Source: Ancistrus triradiatus
Lineage: Eukaryota > Chordata > Actinopteri > Siluriformes > Loricariidae
Direction of reading: 5' to 3'
Assembly (NCBI GenBank): GCA_025084515.1
Contig: JAJAGP010001648.1
Coordinates: forward strand, 107,893-171,892
Length of the DNA: 64,000 nucleotides
Shown here: piece by piece, positions 11,607 through 20,378 of the stretch
How the letters are laid out: every line of letters begins with the position of its first letter
Position numbering within the stretch: position 1 is the first letter of the stretch
The notes under the pieces: generated by a model
Databases searched by the model: none
Told to the model about the DNA's origin: nothing
What the model saw: the letters and a program-made list of their open reading frames with translations, nothing else
Made by a program: the position numbers and the translations under genes

Positions 11607-12086
11607 AGTCAATTCACATACAGTGAATTGATTTGATCTTGAATAATGGAAAATCAGCATGTGGTGGACAGTGTTGATATTACTTAAATCACTGTATTGG
11701 AAACACTGCAGTATCTTTGTTATTTAGTCACTACAGTACCCATGTGGCATTGCTGAGGATGGTATATAATATTGTGTTCGGACAACATCCATAATCCCAT
11801 AATACACAATTTCACAGAACGTATTTTTAGATGGAATGCTAGACCGCTGTACCAGCCAAGCGCTGGTCCTAGATGTTGTAAAGTTATTATTTGACTGAAA
11901 CACTGTGTTCTGTTCTGGAATGTGTTTTAATGGTGAGATAACCATTAACAGCCAAAAAAGTCTCACAACAGCTCTTGCTGAACCCACATTTTTTTAATTG
12001 AACACAGGTTTGATGGTGTGCCAGAAGAGATTCAAGAGGAAAATGGTATTAAATATAAATTTCACGTCTTCAAGAAGGAGCGATGA
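5881..12086 (+). CDS. Dihydrofolate reductase paralogue (DHFR-like), six exons
   Basis: Coding exons are 5881-5990, 7128-7177, 7920-8025, 9414-9540, 11035-11150 and 12008-12086. Phases match throughout and give 195 aa. Internal exon sizes (50, 106, 127, 116) equal those I recall for vertebrate DHFR. Family motifs in order: NMGIGKNG, LPWNLP, the substrate acid in MEFKFF (Glu30 in human numbering), GKKN, FGRISWFSCPES, VLSKKL, the nucleotide-binding IWVVGGTQVY, YLTDIMADF, FFPEFD and IQEENGIKYKF. DHFR reduces dihydrofolate with NADPH for thymidylate synthesis. This copy is divergent: the position of invariant Arg70, which holds the folate glutamate carboxylate, is Ser, and exon 1 is one codon shorter before the catalytic helix. 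Intron 4 appears to use a GC donor (9541). It is probably an old paralogue rather than canonical dhfr; activity is uncertain. Confidence 0.87.
6122..6904. mobile_element. Fold-back Tc1 derivative in DHFR-like intron 1
   Basis: A 783-bp element with perfect terminal repeats CAGTGGTGCTTGAAAGTTTG at 6122 and the inverse ending at 6904, flanked by TA on both sides (6120-6121, 6905-6906). Each half carries the same family B terminal region, including transposase C-terminal code (SPDLNPMEMLWKDLK type, plus strand about 6470-6520), in opposite orientations. The whole element is thus an inverted repeat with arms of about 330 bp. It cannot encode a transposase. Confidence 0.85.
7098..7114 (+). repeat. 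GT microsatellite before exon 2
   Basis: A short (TG)n run 13 bp upstream of the exon 2 acceptor (AG 7126-7127) of the DHFR-like gene. It forms part of the region where a polypyrimidine tract would be expected. Confidence 0.8.
7178..7919 (+). other. DHFR-like intron 2
   Basis: GTGAGT donor and TCATCTTAG acceptor. Contents are mostly unassigned. A stretch at about 7765-7862 is clearly related to 11508-11722 in intron 5 of the same gene. Confidence 0.5.
8645..9130. repeat. Dispersed repeats in DHFR-like intron 3
   Basis: About 8765-8890 matches a repeat with TTATATAGCACTTTTTACAA and GTGACAGTGGCAAGGGAAAA, also seen at 10.6, 42.7 and 46.3 kb. About 8960-9128 carries GAGAAAACCCATGCAGACAG and a reversed B-box-like end, resembling the repeats at 49.85 and 22.98 kb. 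The rest of intron 3 (8026-9413) shows nothing I can assign. Confidence 0.6.
9619..10275. repeat. Dispersed repeats in DHFR-like intron 4
   Basis: About 9619-10040 shares ATTCAGACATCCAGTGGAAG and flanking sequence with copies at 16.15 kb and 51.8-52.1 kb. It is followed by a tRNA-SINE-like piece at about 10080-10275 with a reversed B box (GGTTTGAACCCAGG). Confidence 0.6.
10600..10800 (+). repeat. Fragment of a dispersed repeat (AAGCAGCTTTACAAATAT type)
   Basis: Related to the repeat at 8765-8890: AAAGCAGCTTTACAAATATT followed by AACAGTGGCAGGGAAAAACT. It lies within intron 4 of the DHFR-like gene. Confidence 0.5.
11572..11605 (+). repeat. GA microsatellite
   Basis: An uninterrupted (GA)n run of about 34 bp in intron 5 of the DHFR-like gene. 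It sits inside the segment this intron shares with intron 2, which lacks it. Confidence 0.9.
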
Positions 12087-12173
12087 CCAAGAAGGAAGAT
12101 GGACTGTTTATGGTATTATGCCATAAATGCATTCACGTTCCAGACAAGTGCCGGTGCAAAGCAATTAGAACAG

Positions 12174-12179
12174 AATAAA
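12174..12179 (+). other. Polyadenylation signal of the DHFR-like gene
   Basis: AATAAA 88 bp after the stop codon. Tc1-derived sequence begins just downstream, so the transcript end probably abuts or enters the transposon. Confidence 0.5.
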
Positions 12180-13010
12180 ATGTTCTATATTTCTGTATAA
12201 ATACAACCTAATACACCATCACATTTTCACACACATCCTAAGAGTAGATAATTAAACAAATGGCAAAAATATTATACTTGGTCATTTATTTATTGAGGAA
12301 TATGATCCGGTATTTCATATATGAGAGTAGTTGGTTTATTTGTTTGTTTGATGTTGCTTCAGCATCAATGGCTATTCACGACTGGAAGAAGGTTACATTG
12401 ATACCAGTCAGATACACTAAGATGTTCTTCCGGGACCAGTTCCGGCTTCACTCAAGCTGTGCTTCCATCATTAGTTCCAAACCAGAGTACCCAGAGTAAA
12501 TCCACAAGGACATGAGGAGCGCATGCAAAAAAAAAAGGTGGCCACGTTCAAGTGGTAAAAGTATGTGAACCTCTGGGCTTAGCAGTTCATTTGAGGTGAA
12601 AATAGAGGTATGTTCAGGCATTTTCAGTCAATGGGATGATAATCAGGTGTGAGTGGGCATCCTTCTATCAAAGTCTGATCTTCACAACATGTTTGTGGAA
12701 CTGTATCATGGCACGACCAAAGGAGCATTCTGAGGACCTCAGAAAAAGAGTTGTTGATTCTTCAAAATCTCTCTAAAGAGTTTGACTCCACCAATCCACA
12801 GTCAAATAGATTGCGTACTTATGGAGGAAATTCAAGAGCATTGTTACCCTCCTTAGTAGTGGTCGACCAACAAAACAAACATCAATCCAAGAGTAATAGT
12901 CTGCGAGGTTACAAAGGAACTTTGCTGCACAACGGGAGGGGGTCACACCAGATACTGAAAGCAAAGGTTTATATACTTTTGCCACTGGCAGATATGTAAT
13001 ATTTTTCACT
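12180..13010. mobile_element. Scrambled Tc1 (family B) fragments
   Basis: About 12185-12320 matches the terminal region (TACTTGGTCATTTATTTATT). About 12520-13010 carries the other part, with GGCACGACCAAAGGAGCATT and GAGGACCTCAGAAAAAGAGT on the plus strand, where the transposase start would lie, and ends in CACACCAGATACTGAAAGCA. The frames are broken and the middle is deleted. Confidence 0.7.
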
Positions 13011-14140
13011 GGTGTATCCAGACCGTATCCCAGAATTCACAGGACACAGGCTTCCAAGTACCCTGAACGAGACAATAGTCCATCACAGTACTAGGGAATG
13101 ATTTTCCAGGTCACTGCTGTGGTGAGGTAGCGAATTGCGCCTCCACCAACTGAGCATCACAATGTGTTAAACCCCTTTTTCCTCATGATTGTCACAGGGG
13201 ATCTGGTACCTATGGGTGCCTGGATGGGGAGCAAGCCCATAGCAAGGTTATCTGTGTGCAGAGCTGCAGGATGATCCTCCCTTCTGGGCTACCTCCCTCA
13301 AGACACAACCAGTCGGGCCTGCATGGCACACGTCCTGGGCAGTCACAATGTGTTACTGAAGGTTTTTTGTTCATTGTGTTAGGGTGGGAGTAACTTTCCG
13401 TATCATACAGGTTCTTGCCCGGTTTCAGGAGCATGATGACTTTTGTATCTCTGTACCAAACATTATGTATTATGACATCCTGTTATGAGCCTGACTTTTA
13501 GACTATTGCATAACATACCACAAGCCGACACAGAACCAGCAGATGGTCGACAAGGAACCAGTTCCAAACAACATGTGCCAGAAATGTGACAATGTGTAAC
13601 CATTCACCAGACCCACGCTTACTCATCTCGTTGGATTTTGGTTGGATTTCGAGAATACCTACCTGTAATGTCCTGGGGATGGAAATGGCACCCATTTGGT
13701 GTAGATGTCCAAAATTAGTTGTTGTTTTTTCCAAAATATAATCCTGATTCTGAATAGTACGTAGTGGGACAATGTGCAATATGGAAGTCTGCAGCACATC
13801 ATTTTAAAAGCATTTAATAGCATTGTTTAATGACAAGAACAATAACACCACTGCAAAATCACATCCAGGTCTCTTTCTTCACACTTATTCATGTTTTGTC
13901 ACCCTTTAGCCCTGACTTTTACTGGTCAAGGGCACCGAGGTTCCAGTAACTTTCCAATTCCAGGGCTGGATAGGGGTCGCTGTTGCAGCAACAGTGGCTG
14001 ATTCCCTGAAAAGTCTGACACCGAGCACCTTTACAATCAGATTTTAGCTATTCAAGCATTGTGTATAAAAAAATAAGAAATAATTTCTTACATGCAAAAA
14101 TAAACAACATTTTGTGTTAAGGAGGCACAAAAGGAAATCA
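13011..14140. other. Intergenic DNA between DHFR-like and mterf2
   Basis: About 13020-13180 resembles a degraded SINE-like repeat (a CATCACAGTACTAGGGAATG-type stretch). The rest is unassigned. On the minus strand ATTAAA-type polyadenylation signals for mterf2 are possible near 13812-13828. No gene is seen. Confidence 0.4.
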
Positions 14141-15262
14141 TCAGTCATCATCAGTCCTGAGAGGAGCAACTGGGTTAAACAAAGGCCGCTCTCGTCTCAG
14201 ACTGAATTTCCCACAGTTCATCTCAAAATCCTTCTTGGTGCCGCTCAGCAGTTCCAAGTTACCCGTCCTGATATCATAACCGTAAGAGAGCAGCTTCTGA
14301 ATGCGATACTGAACAATCTGTGTGGTGAGTTCAAGCACTGTTGGGGTTTGCATGATCTGCTGAAGGCTAATTCCAGCACTTAGGAGGCATTTAAACCTTT
14401 CTGATAAGATGGGCACAGAGTAATAGAGCAACGCCGGGCATTTCACTACCATCTCCCGAAGTTCAGCCTCGCTACACCCGAGCACTTCCTGCGAATAACT
14501 CAAGGTGAGAGCCATTGATTCTGGGTGAACCTCTGAGACAAAGCCTTTGAGTTTGGAGAGGAGCTGGAGGAGCTCAGTGCTGCTAAAGCCCTGAGCTTGT
14601 AGGAACTTCAGGTTATTCCGCATGGCTTCTGGAGACTTCTGGAGGACATACGGGTTCTGACTGAGCAGCTTCTGCAGCCAGACTTTCATGCTGATCTCGT
14701 TCCCTCCTAGCTCTAAATAGGTCGTCTGAAGTGCCCGGACCATCTCTTTGTTCTGTTCAAGAGGTCTGCTGAAGCTTTGAGGTGCACTCGCCATAAGTTT
14801 AGCGACGACCCGTTTGTTAAGGCCCAAGCTCTGGAAAAAGCTGACATTAGCCCTATGGTTGTCAAAATGGCAGCCCTCGGTGAAAAACGAGGACGGAAAA
14901 TTTTCAATAACCCTCAAAAGATCTTTCTGGCTGGCACAGACGGACATCCAGAGCTCCTTCCGAGCCTCTAACTGTTCAGGCGTGCAGAGGATCGCCTCAG
15001 GATGGATTTCAAGCACCCGGGCAATGAGTTGCCCAGAGGCACCCAGGTTCTTCAAGAAGGACACCGTTTCAGTCACGTAAACAGGGTTCTGGCAGAGCAC
15101 CCAGCTCTTGAGCTTCCTGATTCTCGAGATGTCGACGGACAGGTTGTAAAGCGCTTCCACGGCGAACGAGTTCTCAGCCTGGCTGAAGGAGGAGCAGGCC
15201 ATGCCTGGGAGCCGTTGGACCCGCCGGCAAGAGCACAGGGACACTGTGAGAAAGCGCAGCAT
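14141..15262 (-). CDS. mterf2: Mitochondrial transcription termination factor 2 (MTERF2)
   Basis: An uninterrupted 373-aa frame reading from ATG at 15262 down to TGA at 14141. The N-terminus (MLRFLTVSLCSCRRVQRL) is basic and acid-free, as in a mitochondrial presequence. Conserved stretches include the SVDI..IR.LK.WVL region, PEAILCTPEQL, ELGGNEISMKVWLQKLLSQN, LLQLLSKLKGFV, VVKCPALLYYSVPIL, TPTVLELT.QIVQYRI and the ending RPLFNPVAP. They match vertebrate MTERF2 (about 385 aa) across its length. The protein is built of helical mTERF repeats and binds mtDNA to modulate transcription. The frame extends 17 codons further 5', but this Met fits the family start and presequence. A 5' UTR intron acceptor may lie near 15300. 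Confidence 0.95.
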   Translation of the reverse strand: MLRFLTVSLCSCRRVQRLPGMACSSFSQAENSFAVEALYNLSVDISRIRKLKSWVLCQNPVYVTETVSFLKNLGASGQLIARVLEIHPEAILCTPEQLEARKELWMSVCASQKDLLRVIENFPSSFFTEGCHFDNHRANVSFFQSLGLNKRVVAKLMASAPQSFSRPLEQNKEMVRALQTTYLELGGNEISMKVWLQKLLSQNPYVLQKSPEAMRNNLKFLQAQGFSSTELLQLLSKLKGFVSEVHPESMALTLSYSQEVLGCSEAELREMVVKCPALLYYSVPILSERFKCLLSAGISLQQIMQTPTVLELTTQIVQYRIQKLLSYGYDIRTGNLELLSGTKKDFEMNCGKFSLRRERPLFNPVAPLRTDDD

Positions 15263-16064
15263 GTCTTCACACGTCCCAAGTGTGTGATTGATGCCTGCAT
15301 GCAATGCAAACACTTATTCAGAACTATTGAGACACCCATTCAAAGCCATTAAGGCTACATGGAGAATGAACATCACTGCGAAATTAATCAAGCATAAAAC
15401 CGAAAGTACTCTCAGTAGCTGCTGATATGGGCTTACAATGCCAGACAGGTTTGGACTAGTTACATTATTCTTTTTGCTTGGATACTTGTGTACTGTGTCT
15501 ATCCGACTATATACACATCAGAACGTCTTTGTGGGGGGAAACTAGTCACAAGAAGCAGCAGCCAGGAACACATTATAAAGTACGTATTTCAGTAGGCTAA
15601 TCCACAACATGTGTTTACATTGTACTCTATATATTCCACATACCGTGGTAAAGTCAGCGGTCCATACGTGAGCTAAATCCCAAATCAAGTTCAGAATCCC
15701 TATATATATCCACTAAACAGGCTGCTGTGTAATTGCTAATACAACCTATCAAGTACAGTATAAGTGCACTAAGAAGTCATTTAGTACACGGCCGCTGAGA
15801 GCAAACGGCACAGTGTGTTCTTTTGGGTTTGTCGCTACGATATAGTATGGTCCACTACCGCCACCATCAGGTTGGGATCTGAATAAATGTGATTCCACCT
15901 CTTAGCGCAACATGTGCAGGTAAACCTCTGCTGCTACTGAAATATGGCATGCTTTGGAGCAAAGTCTAATGATGATGGTTATTACTTTATATTATATTAT
16001 CTATAATATATTAGTCTACATACTATTTTATTTTATTTTAATTATATATATTTTAAATATGTTG
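15263..16064. other. mterf2 upstream region
   Basis: Presumed promoter and 5' UTR side of mterf2, then AT-rich sequence rich in TATA and ATTT runs at 15980-16060. No CpG-rich block, repeat family or further gene was recognised. Confidence 0.3.
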
Positions 16065-16148
16065 TCACCTCTTCACTAAGCACTTGAATAAAGACTGAAT
16101 ATGCAGTTGCATTTTCAGTCTATATTCAAGTGCTTAGTGAAGAGGTGA
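16065..16148. repeat. Near-perfect 84-nt hairpin (inverted repeat)
   Basis: Left arm 16065-16099 and right arm 16114-16148 are reverse complements over 35 bp with one mismatch. The interval continues the stem with ATGCA/TGCAT (16101-16105, 16108-16112), leaving a 2-nt loop and one further mismatch. The right arm continues into the repeat at 16150, of which other copies (9.8 and 52.0 kb) lack the left arm. Confidence 0.9.
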
Positions 16149-16600
16149 GTCTTCAGATTCAGCCATTCGGACATCCAGTGGAAGTTCATTCTACCACCTG
16201 GGTGCCAGGAGCCAGGCTTGTGTCTTGTACGAGGTACAGAGCATGGTTTGATTGGAGCCTTTAGGTAAGATGGCGCTGTTCCATTTTTGGTTTTTGTAAG
16301 CGAGCATCATGGTTTTGAATCTGATGTGGGCAGCTACAGGGAGCCATTGAAGTGACCCCAGCAGTGGGGTGACATAAAAATCCTTAGTTAAATTGAAAAC
16401 CAGACGAGGCACTGCATTCTGAATGAGCTGCAGAGGTCCTATTGCATGCACTGGAAGACCAGCCAGAAGAGCATCTAGTTTTGATGCAATAAGACACTGG
16501 ACAAGCACATGGGTGGCTGCCCTGGAAAGGAAGGCTCAAATTCTCCTGATGTTGTAGAAGAGATACCTGCATGACTGGGTCAGTTTGGCAATATGAGCAG
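16149..16600 (-). mobile_element. LINE (L2/CR1-type) 3' end of ORF2, decayed
   Basis: The minus strand encodes LDALLAGLPVHAIGPLQLIQ, then AVPRLVFNLTKDF..VTPLL and LQWLPVAAHIRFKTMMLAYK. This is the C-terminal thumb-side end of a non-LTR retrotransposon reverse transcriptase. Only about 105 codons remain. The first 50 bp are shared with the repeat at 9.9 kb. Confidence 0.8.
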
Positions 16601-18199
16601 AGTTTTTAGGTCATTTTTACAGATATAGAGTGGCACAACAATGTAAAAATAAGATTTCTGAAGGATTTTAATTATATTTCATTGTAAAGTGTAATGATAG
16701 AGACCAATGTCAGCTAAAAAAATTATAGTTTTTAGTGTTCTAGGTAGTTTTTAACTTATATACCTTCAATTTGCAATTGCAGCACTGTGCAGGACAATTT
16801 GCTTACTAACAAAATGTTATAATTATATTCATTATCTATACATGTAATGTGTACAAAAAAAAGAAAGAAAAACCTGACAGAAATGGCACCCATTTGGTGG
16901 AATGACTCAGTAGAGTTTGTAACAGTAGTTGTATTAGTTGTAGTAGGTGTCATAGTAGTTGTGGGAGTAGTCATGGCAGTAGTAGTTATAGTCTTAGTAG
17001 TCATAGACACAGTAGTCTGTCAACTATATCTTTAAACTAGTAGTACTTATTGTTATTATTCTATGTGCACTATTATGTGTCAAACTGAGCATGTGGTTTT
17101 AATCCATGTGTAGCATTAGTTTCTGGTCTAACAGGTAATGAATAATTGTAGGTTATCGAGTACCTGCACCATGGCACCTTTAAGTGTTCTGCCAAAAGAG
17201 TATCTGCCAACTATATATATAACTCCAAGTAAATCAAACTGTCCACTTAGGAAGCAACACTGATTGCCAATCAATTTACATTTATAAAATGAGCAAACTG
17301 TGCAGTTAGACAATTTTTGCATAATACTGCACGTCATCCAGGTATCTCGACGTTCTGCCAGCGTCTGTGGTGTTCACATACTACTCTTGGGCGAGGTACA
17401 AGTAGCGTGTAGATTATGCTATTTTAAACACACACACTGCCCTACATAGCCTGCATGGATGGTTTATTAGTTATTTCTAGTCTCTCAAACCATTTTCAAA
17501 CACTTTTCAATGCCTCTTTTAACTCTGTTAAGATGCTCTTGTGAGTTATCTGCATTTGAGAAAATGTCATCACTTGCATTTGCAAATTGGCACCAGTGAT
17601 TGTATGCAGTCTAATCATCACAAAGCATCGCTGGGAAACTCGAGGATTAGCAGGGAATTTGAAGGGGGGGGAATCAGAGTCAGATGTTCCATTGGGATGA
17701 CATTCAGATGTGAGCAGGCAGATAACTGTATGTAAAGTCAGGTCTGAACCAAAATAATGGTTAGTGAAATTTCAAATTAATATTTTGGAATGACCAAGTC
17801 AAAGTTCTGAACTTAATTCAAGAGAATGTTGTGGAAGGACCTCGATTGAGCAGTTCCTGTGAGGAAGCCCAGTGAAAATGGGACCATGACTAAAATATGT
17901 ATTTTAAAGTAAAAATATGGATGCTTATGAAAAAAATATTTAAGGCACAGATGGGAATATGGGGGGTGACGGGTGACAGATGTCTGATACCATTTTATAG
18001 CTCAAACCTTTGGTCTGTGAGAAGAAAAGTGCATTCTGCATAGCAATTCACTCCCACAGAGAAAAAACTGTTTCCTTGAAGCCCCAAATATAAGCAAAAA
18101 AAAAGGGCTGATGTTGTGATAACAGTGTGAGTCAGACCTCTGTTCTTAGACCACATGACATATAGAAGAGTTATCTGTGAGCAAGTGAGTGAAGATTTA
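16601..18199. other. Intergenic DNA with GTA-rich tract and a Tc1 scrap
   Basis: About 16916-17020 is a degenerate GTA/GTT repeat that gives artefactual open frames on both strands. About 17785-17880 contains a Tc1 family B scrap (GAATGTTGTGGAAGGACCTC). The rest is unassigned. Confidence 0.5.
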
Positions 18200-18719
18200 T
18201 GAAGTGTGCTGTGATTTCTGTAGTCTCTTGTTCAGCTTTTTTGGTAATGAATTCAGCCACAACCTCCACACTTACCTCACATAATGTAAGACTTCACGGC
18301 TATGAAGGTGTGTACATTTCCTTATGCACACTTTCAGGTGCATTCCAGCATCTCTCCCCTGCACACCCATACACCTGCATGCATGCACGCACATCCAGGA
18401 AAAAAAAAAAAAAAGAAAGAAAAACCTGTCCAACCACACACTGACATGCAATGGGTGTTTTTTTATTTGTGAAATACAAAGTAAAAACACTTTGGAAAAC
18501 ACATGGCATGACTGGAGCGCAGATGATCAGTTAATCTCACGCAAAGCAAGCCCATGAGAGCATGAGGAGGCTGAAGAGACAGAGACAGAAAAAGGGAATA
18601 AGCACACCATAACATGGGCGGAACTTAATGCCGAAGAAGTTACTCATATTTCTGATCGTGTGAAGAGAACACGCTTTTGGAAAGCTTGGCAGTCTTGTAG
18701 GCAACCTGCACTGCACAGG

Positions 18720-20378
18720 ATGCTGTCGTACGGATTTATACTTATCTTGGGGCTGGCTAGGACTTTGGCCGGAGATGATCCGGTGCCAACTTTCAAAGCA
18801 GTAGGAGAGGAAATGGAGATTGGGTTTTGCTTTGGAGTGGACTACATTACCCTGTCGCGAATAACTGATGAAGGAAAGCAGTTGGTTGGCAACTCTTCTG
18901 ATCCATTCTCAAATCCTGAGGCTTACAAGAATCGGGTCGATACCACCCACGCCTTAGAACTAGTTGGTATGCAAGTTGAGGACCTCAGACTCTCGGACTC
19001 AGGTGTGTACATAAATGAGTGCTGGCGTGACAATCAACTTGTGAACCACCATACATACCACTTGCATGTGTGTGAGAAAGAAATTGGCTCTCGGAAAATC
19101 GTGTTTGTGCCAAACTACGGTGCAGATCTGGAGTGTGATATCAGTTATTCTGGACAAGACCATGCGAGCATTATATGGTTCAGAAAGATGTACTCTGGGG
19201 CCAAATCGTATTCGATTTTAGACACCAGAAAGTCACAGGAGCTACTGCAGGAGGAACTGAAAGATCTCATTCAGGTGCAGAAAGGAGGCTACGCTCTGCA
19301 CATTTCAGAAGTTGCCCTAAAGAGCAGCCACAACTTCACCTGCCTGGTCATGGAAGGAGAGCACTGCACGCGCTTCCAAAACATGTATCTACCAGTGGAG
19401 GTGTTGCATGTTTATTACAGCGAAGGAGAAAAGGCAGTCCTATCATGTGGATCAGAGCATCCAGGTCAGAATCAGACATACTGGAAGACACCTTTTGGAG
19501 AAATGAGTTCAACCACTCCCCATGATGATAAGGGGGCTTTTGGAAGCCAGTTGTCCATTTCAGTGGCAGAAGACACCGGGGATTATTCACTGGTTATTCC
19601 CTTTACCACTTACAATCACTCTGGGGAATATATGTGTTTCTCAGCATTGGGTCTAAGACAACACTTTGTTACTGTTTGCGCAGAGCTGGAGTTGGACGAC
19701 TTTCAGTTGGACACAGGAGGACAAGTTACACTCACTTGCACTCCGAACAAAAATGACTCCGCTAACATCCAGTGGTTCCGCCAGAGAGACCCCAGGGAGT
19801 TGGACCTCATCTATGATTCGGGAGATCCATCTGTTACAATACCTGATGATCTGATTGACAGAACGCAGATCTCAGAGGCTGACATGTCACTCACAATCTC
19901 TGAACTGACCGAGCAGGACAGCGGAACATACTGGTGTGTGGTGCTGCTGGACTTTGAGGAAATTTTCGATTATCCCACAGAAGATGAAGACGAGGAATTT
20001 GAGTTGGTTGAAGAAGAGGAAAGCACAGATATGTGCATCCTTAAGCGAGTGATCCAGTTAAAGAGCCAGTCAATAAGCGGTCCAAGATTTATCCCCGACC
20101 TCAACGCAGAGCCTGTTACTAACCAGCCTCCAAATCCTGAATCTCCATCAGCTTCCAGTCCTGAGGCCGAGCCCGAGTCTAGTCCACTTCCATATGCTGT
20201 AATCGGTGGCGTTCTTGGGATAGTGATTCTGGCTTTGATTATAGCTGTGGCAGTGGTGAAGAAGAGAGCTAAGAGAAAAGATGTAAGCCCGAGCAGAGTG
20301 GAACCACAGCAACCCGAGACATCTGTCCTACTCATGTCCTTACAAAACCTTCCCAGAAACTCAGAGAACATATGTTAG
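18720..20378 (+). CDS. Four-Ig-domain type I membrane protein, intronless CDS
   Basis: A single 552-codon frame from ATG 18720 (context CACAGGATGC). Residues 1-18 (MLSYGFILILGLARTLAG) form a clear signal peptide. Four Ig-like domains follow, roughly at 20-120, 125-225, 228-325 and 325-430. Cysteine pairs are visible: IGFCF/NECW, LECD/FTCLV, LSCG/YMCFS and LTCTP/YWCVV, with the core Trp kept in domains 2-4. N-glycosylation sequons include NSS, NFT, NQT, NHS and NDS. A strongly acidic stalk is followed by a transmembrane helix at about 491-513 and a basic tail without tyrosine, hence no ITIM or ITAM. It is likely a cell-surface immune or adhesion receptor. I do not recognise an orthologue. Ig genes usually carry about one exon per domain, so a gapless ORF suggests retroposition or intron loss. 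Confidence 0.85.
   Translation: MLSYGFILILGLARTLAGDDPVPTFKAVGEEMEIGFCFGVDYITLSRITDEGKQLVGNSSDPFSNPEAYKNRVDTTHALELVGMQVEDLRLSDSGVYINECWRDNQLVNHHTYHLHVCEKEIGSRKIVFVPNYGADLECDISYSGQDHASIIWFRKMYSGAKSYSILDTRKSQELLQEELKDLIQVQKGGYALHISEVALKSSHNFTCLVMEGEHCTRFQNMYLPVEVLHVYYSEGEKAVLSCGSEHPGQNQTYWKTPFGEMSSTTPHDDKGAFGSQLSISVAEDTGDYSLVIPFTTYNHSGEYMCFSALGLRQHFVTVCAELELDDFQLDTGGQVTLTCTPNKNDSANIQWFRQRDPRELDLIYDSGDPSVTIPDDLIDRTQISEADMSLTISELTEQDSGTYWCVVLLDFEEIFDYPTEDEDEEFELVEEEESTDMCILKRVIQLKSQSISGPRFIPDLNAEPVTNQPPNPESPSASSPEAEPESSPLPYAVIGGVLGIVILALIIAVAVVKKRAKRKDVSPSRVEPQQPETSVLLMSLQNLPRNSENIC

Noticed and set aside
15263..15313. 17-codon 5' extension of mterf2
   Set aside because: The extension lacks a presequence-like composition, and the Met at 15262 matches the family N-terminus.
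16756..17035. Thr-rich (-) and Val-rich (+) open frames
   Set aside because: Artefact of a degenerate GTA-type simple repeat open on both strands.
18660..18719. 20-codon 5' extension of the Ig receptor frame
   Set aside because: It begins with GTG, and the ATG at 18720 starts a perfect signal peptide.
19970..20371. 133-codon minus-strand frame rich in Ser
   Set aside because: Antisense of the acidic stalk and tail of the Ig receptor.
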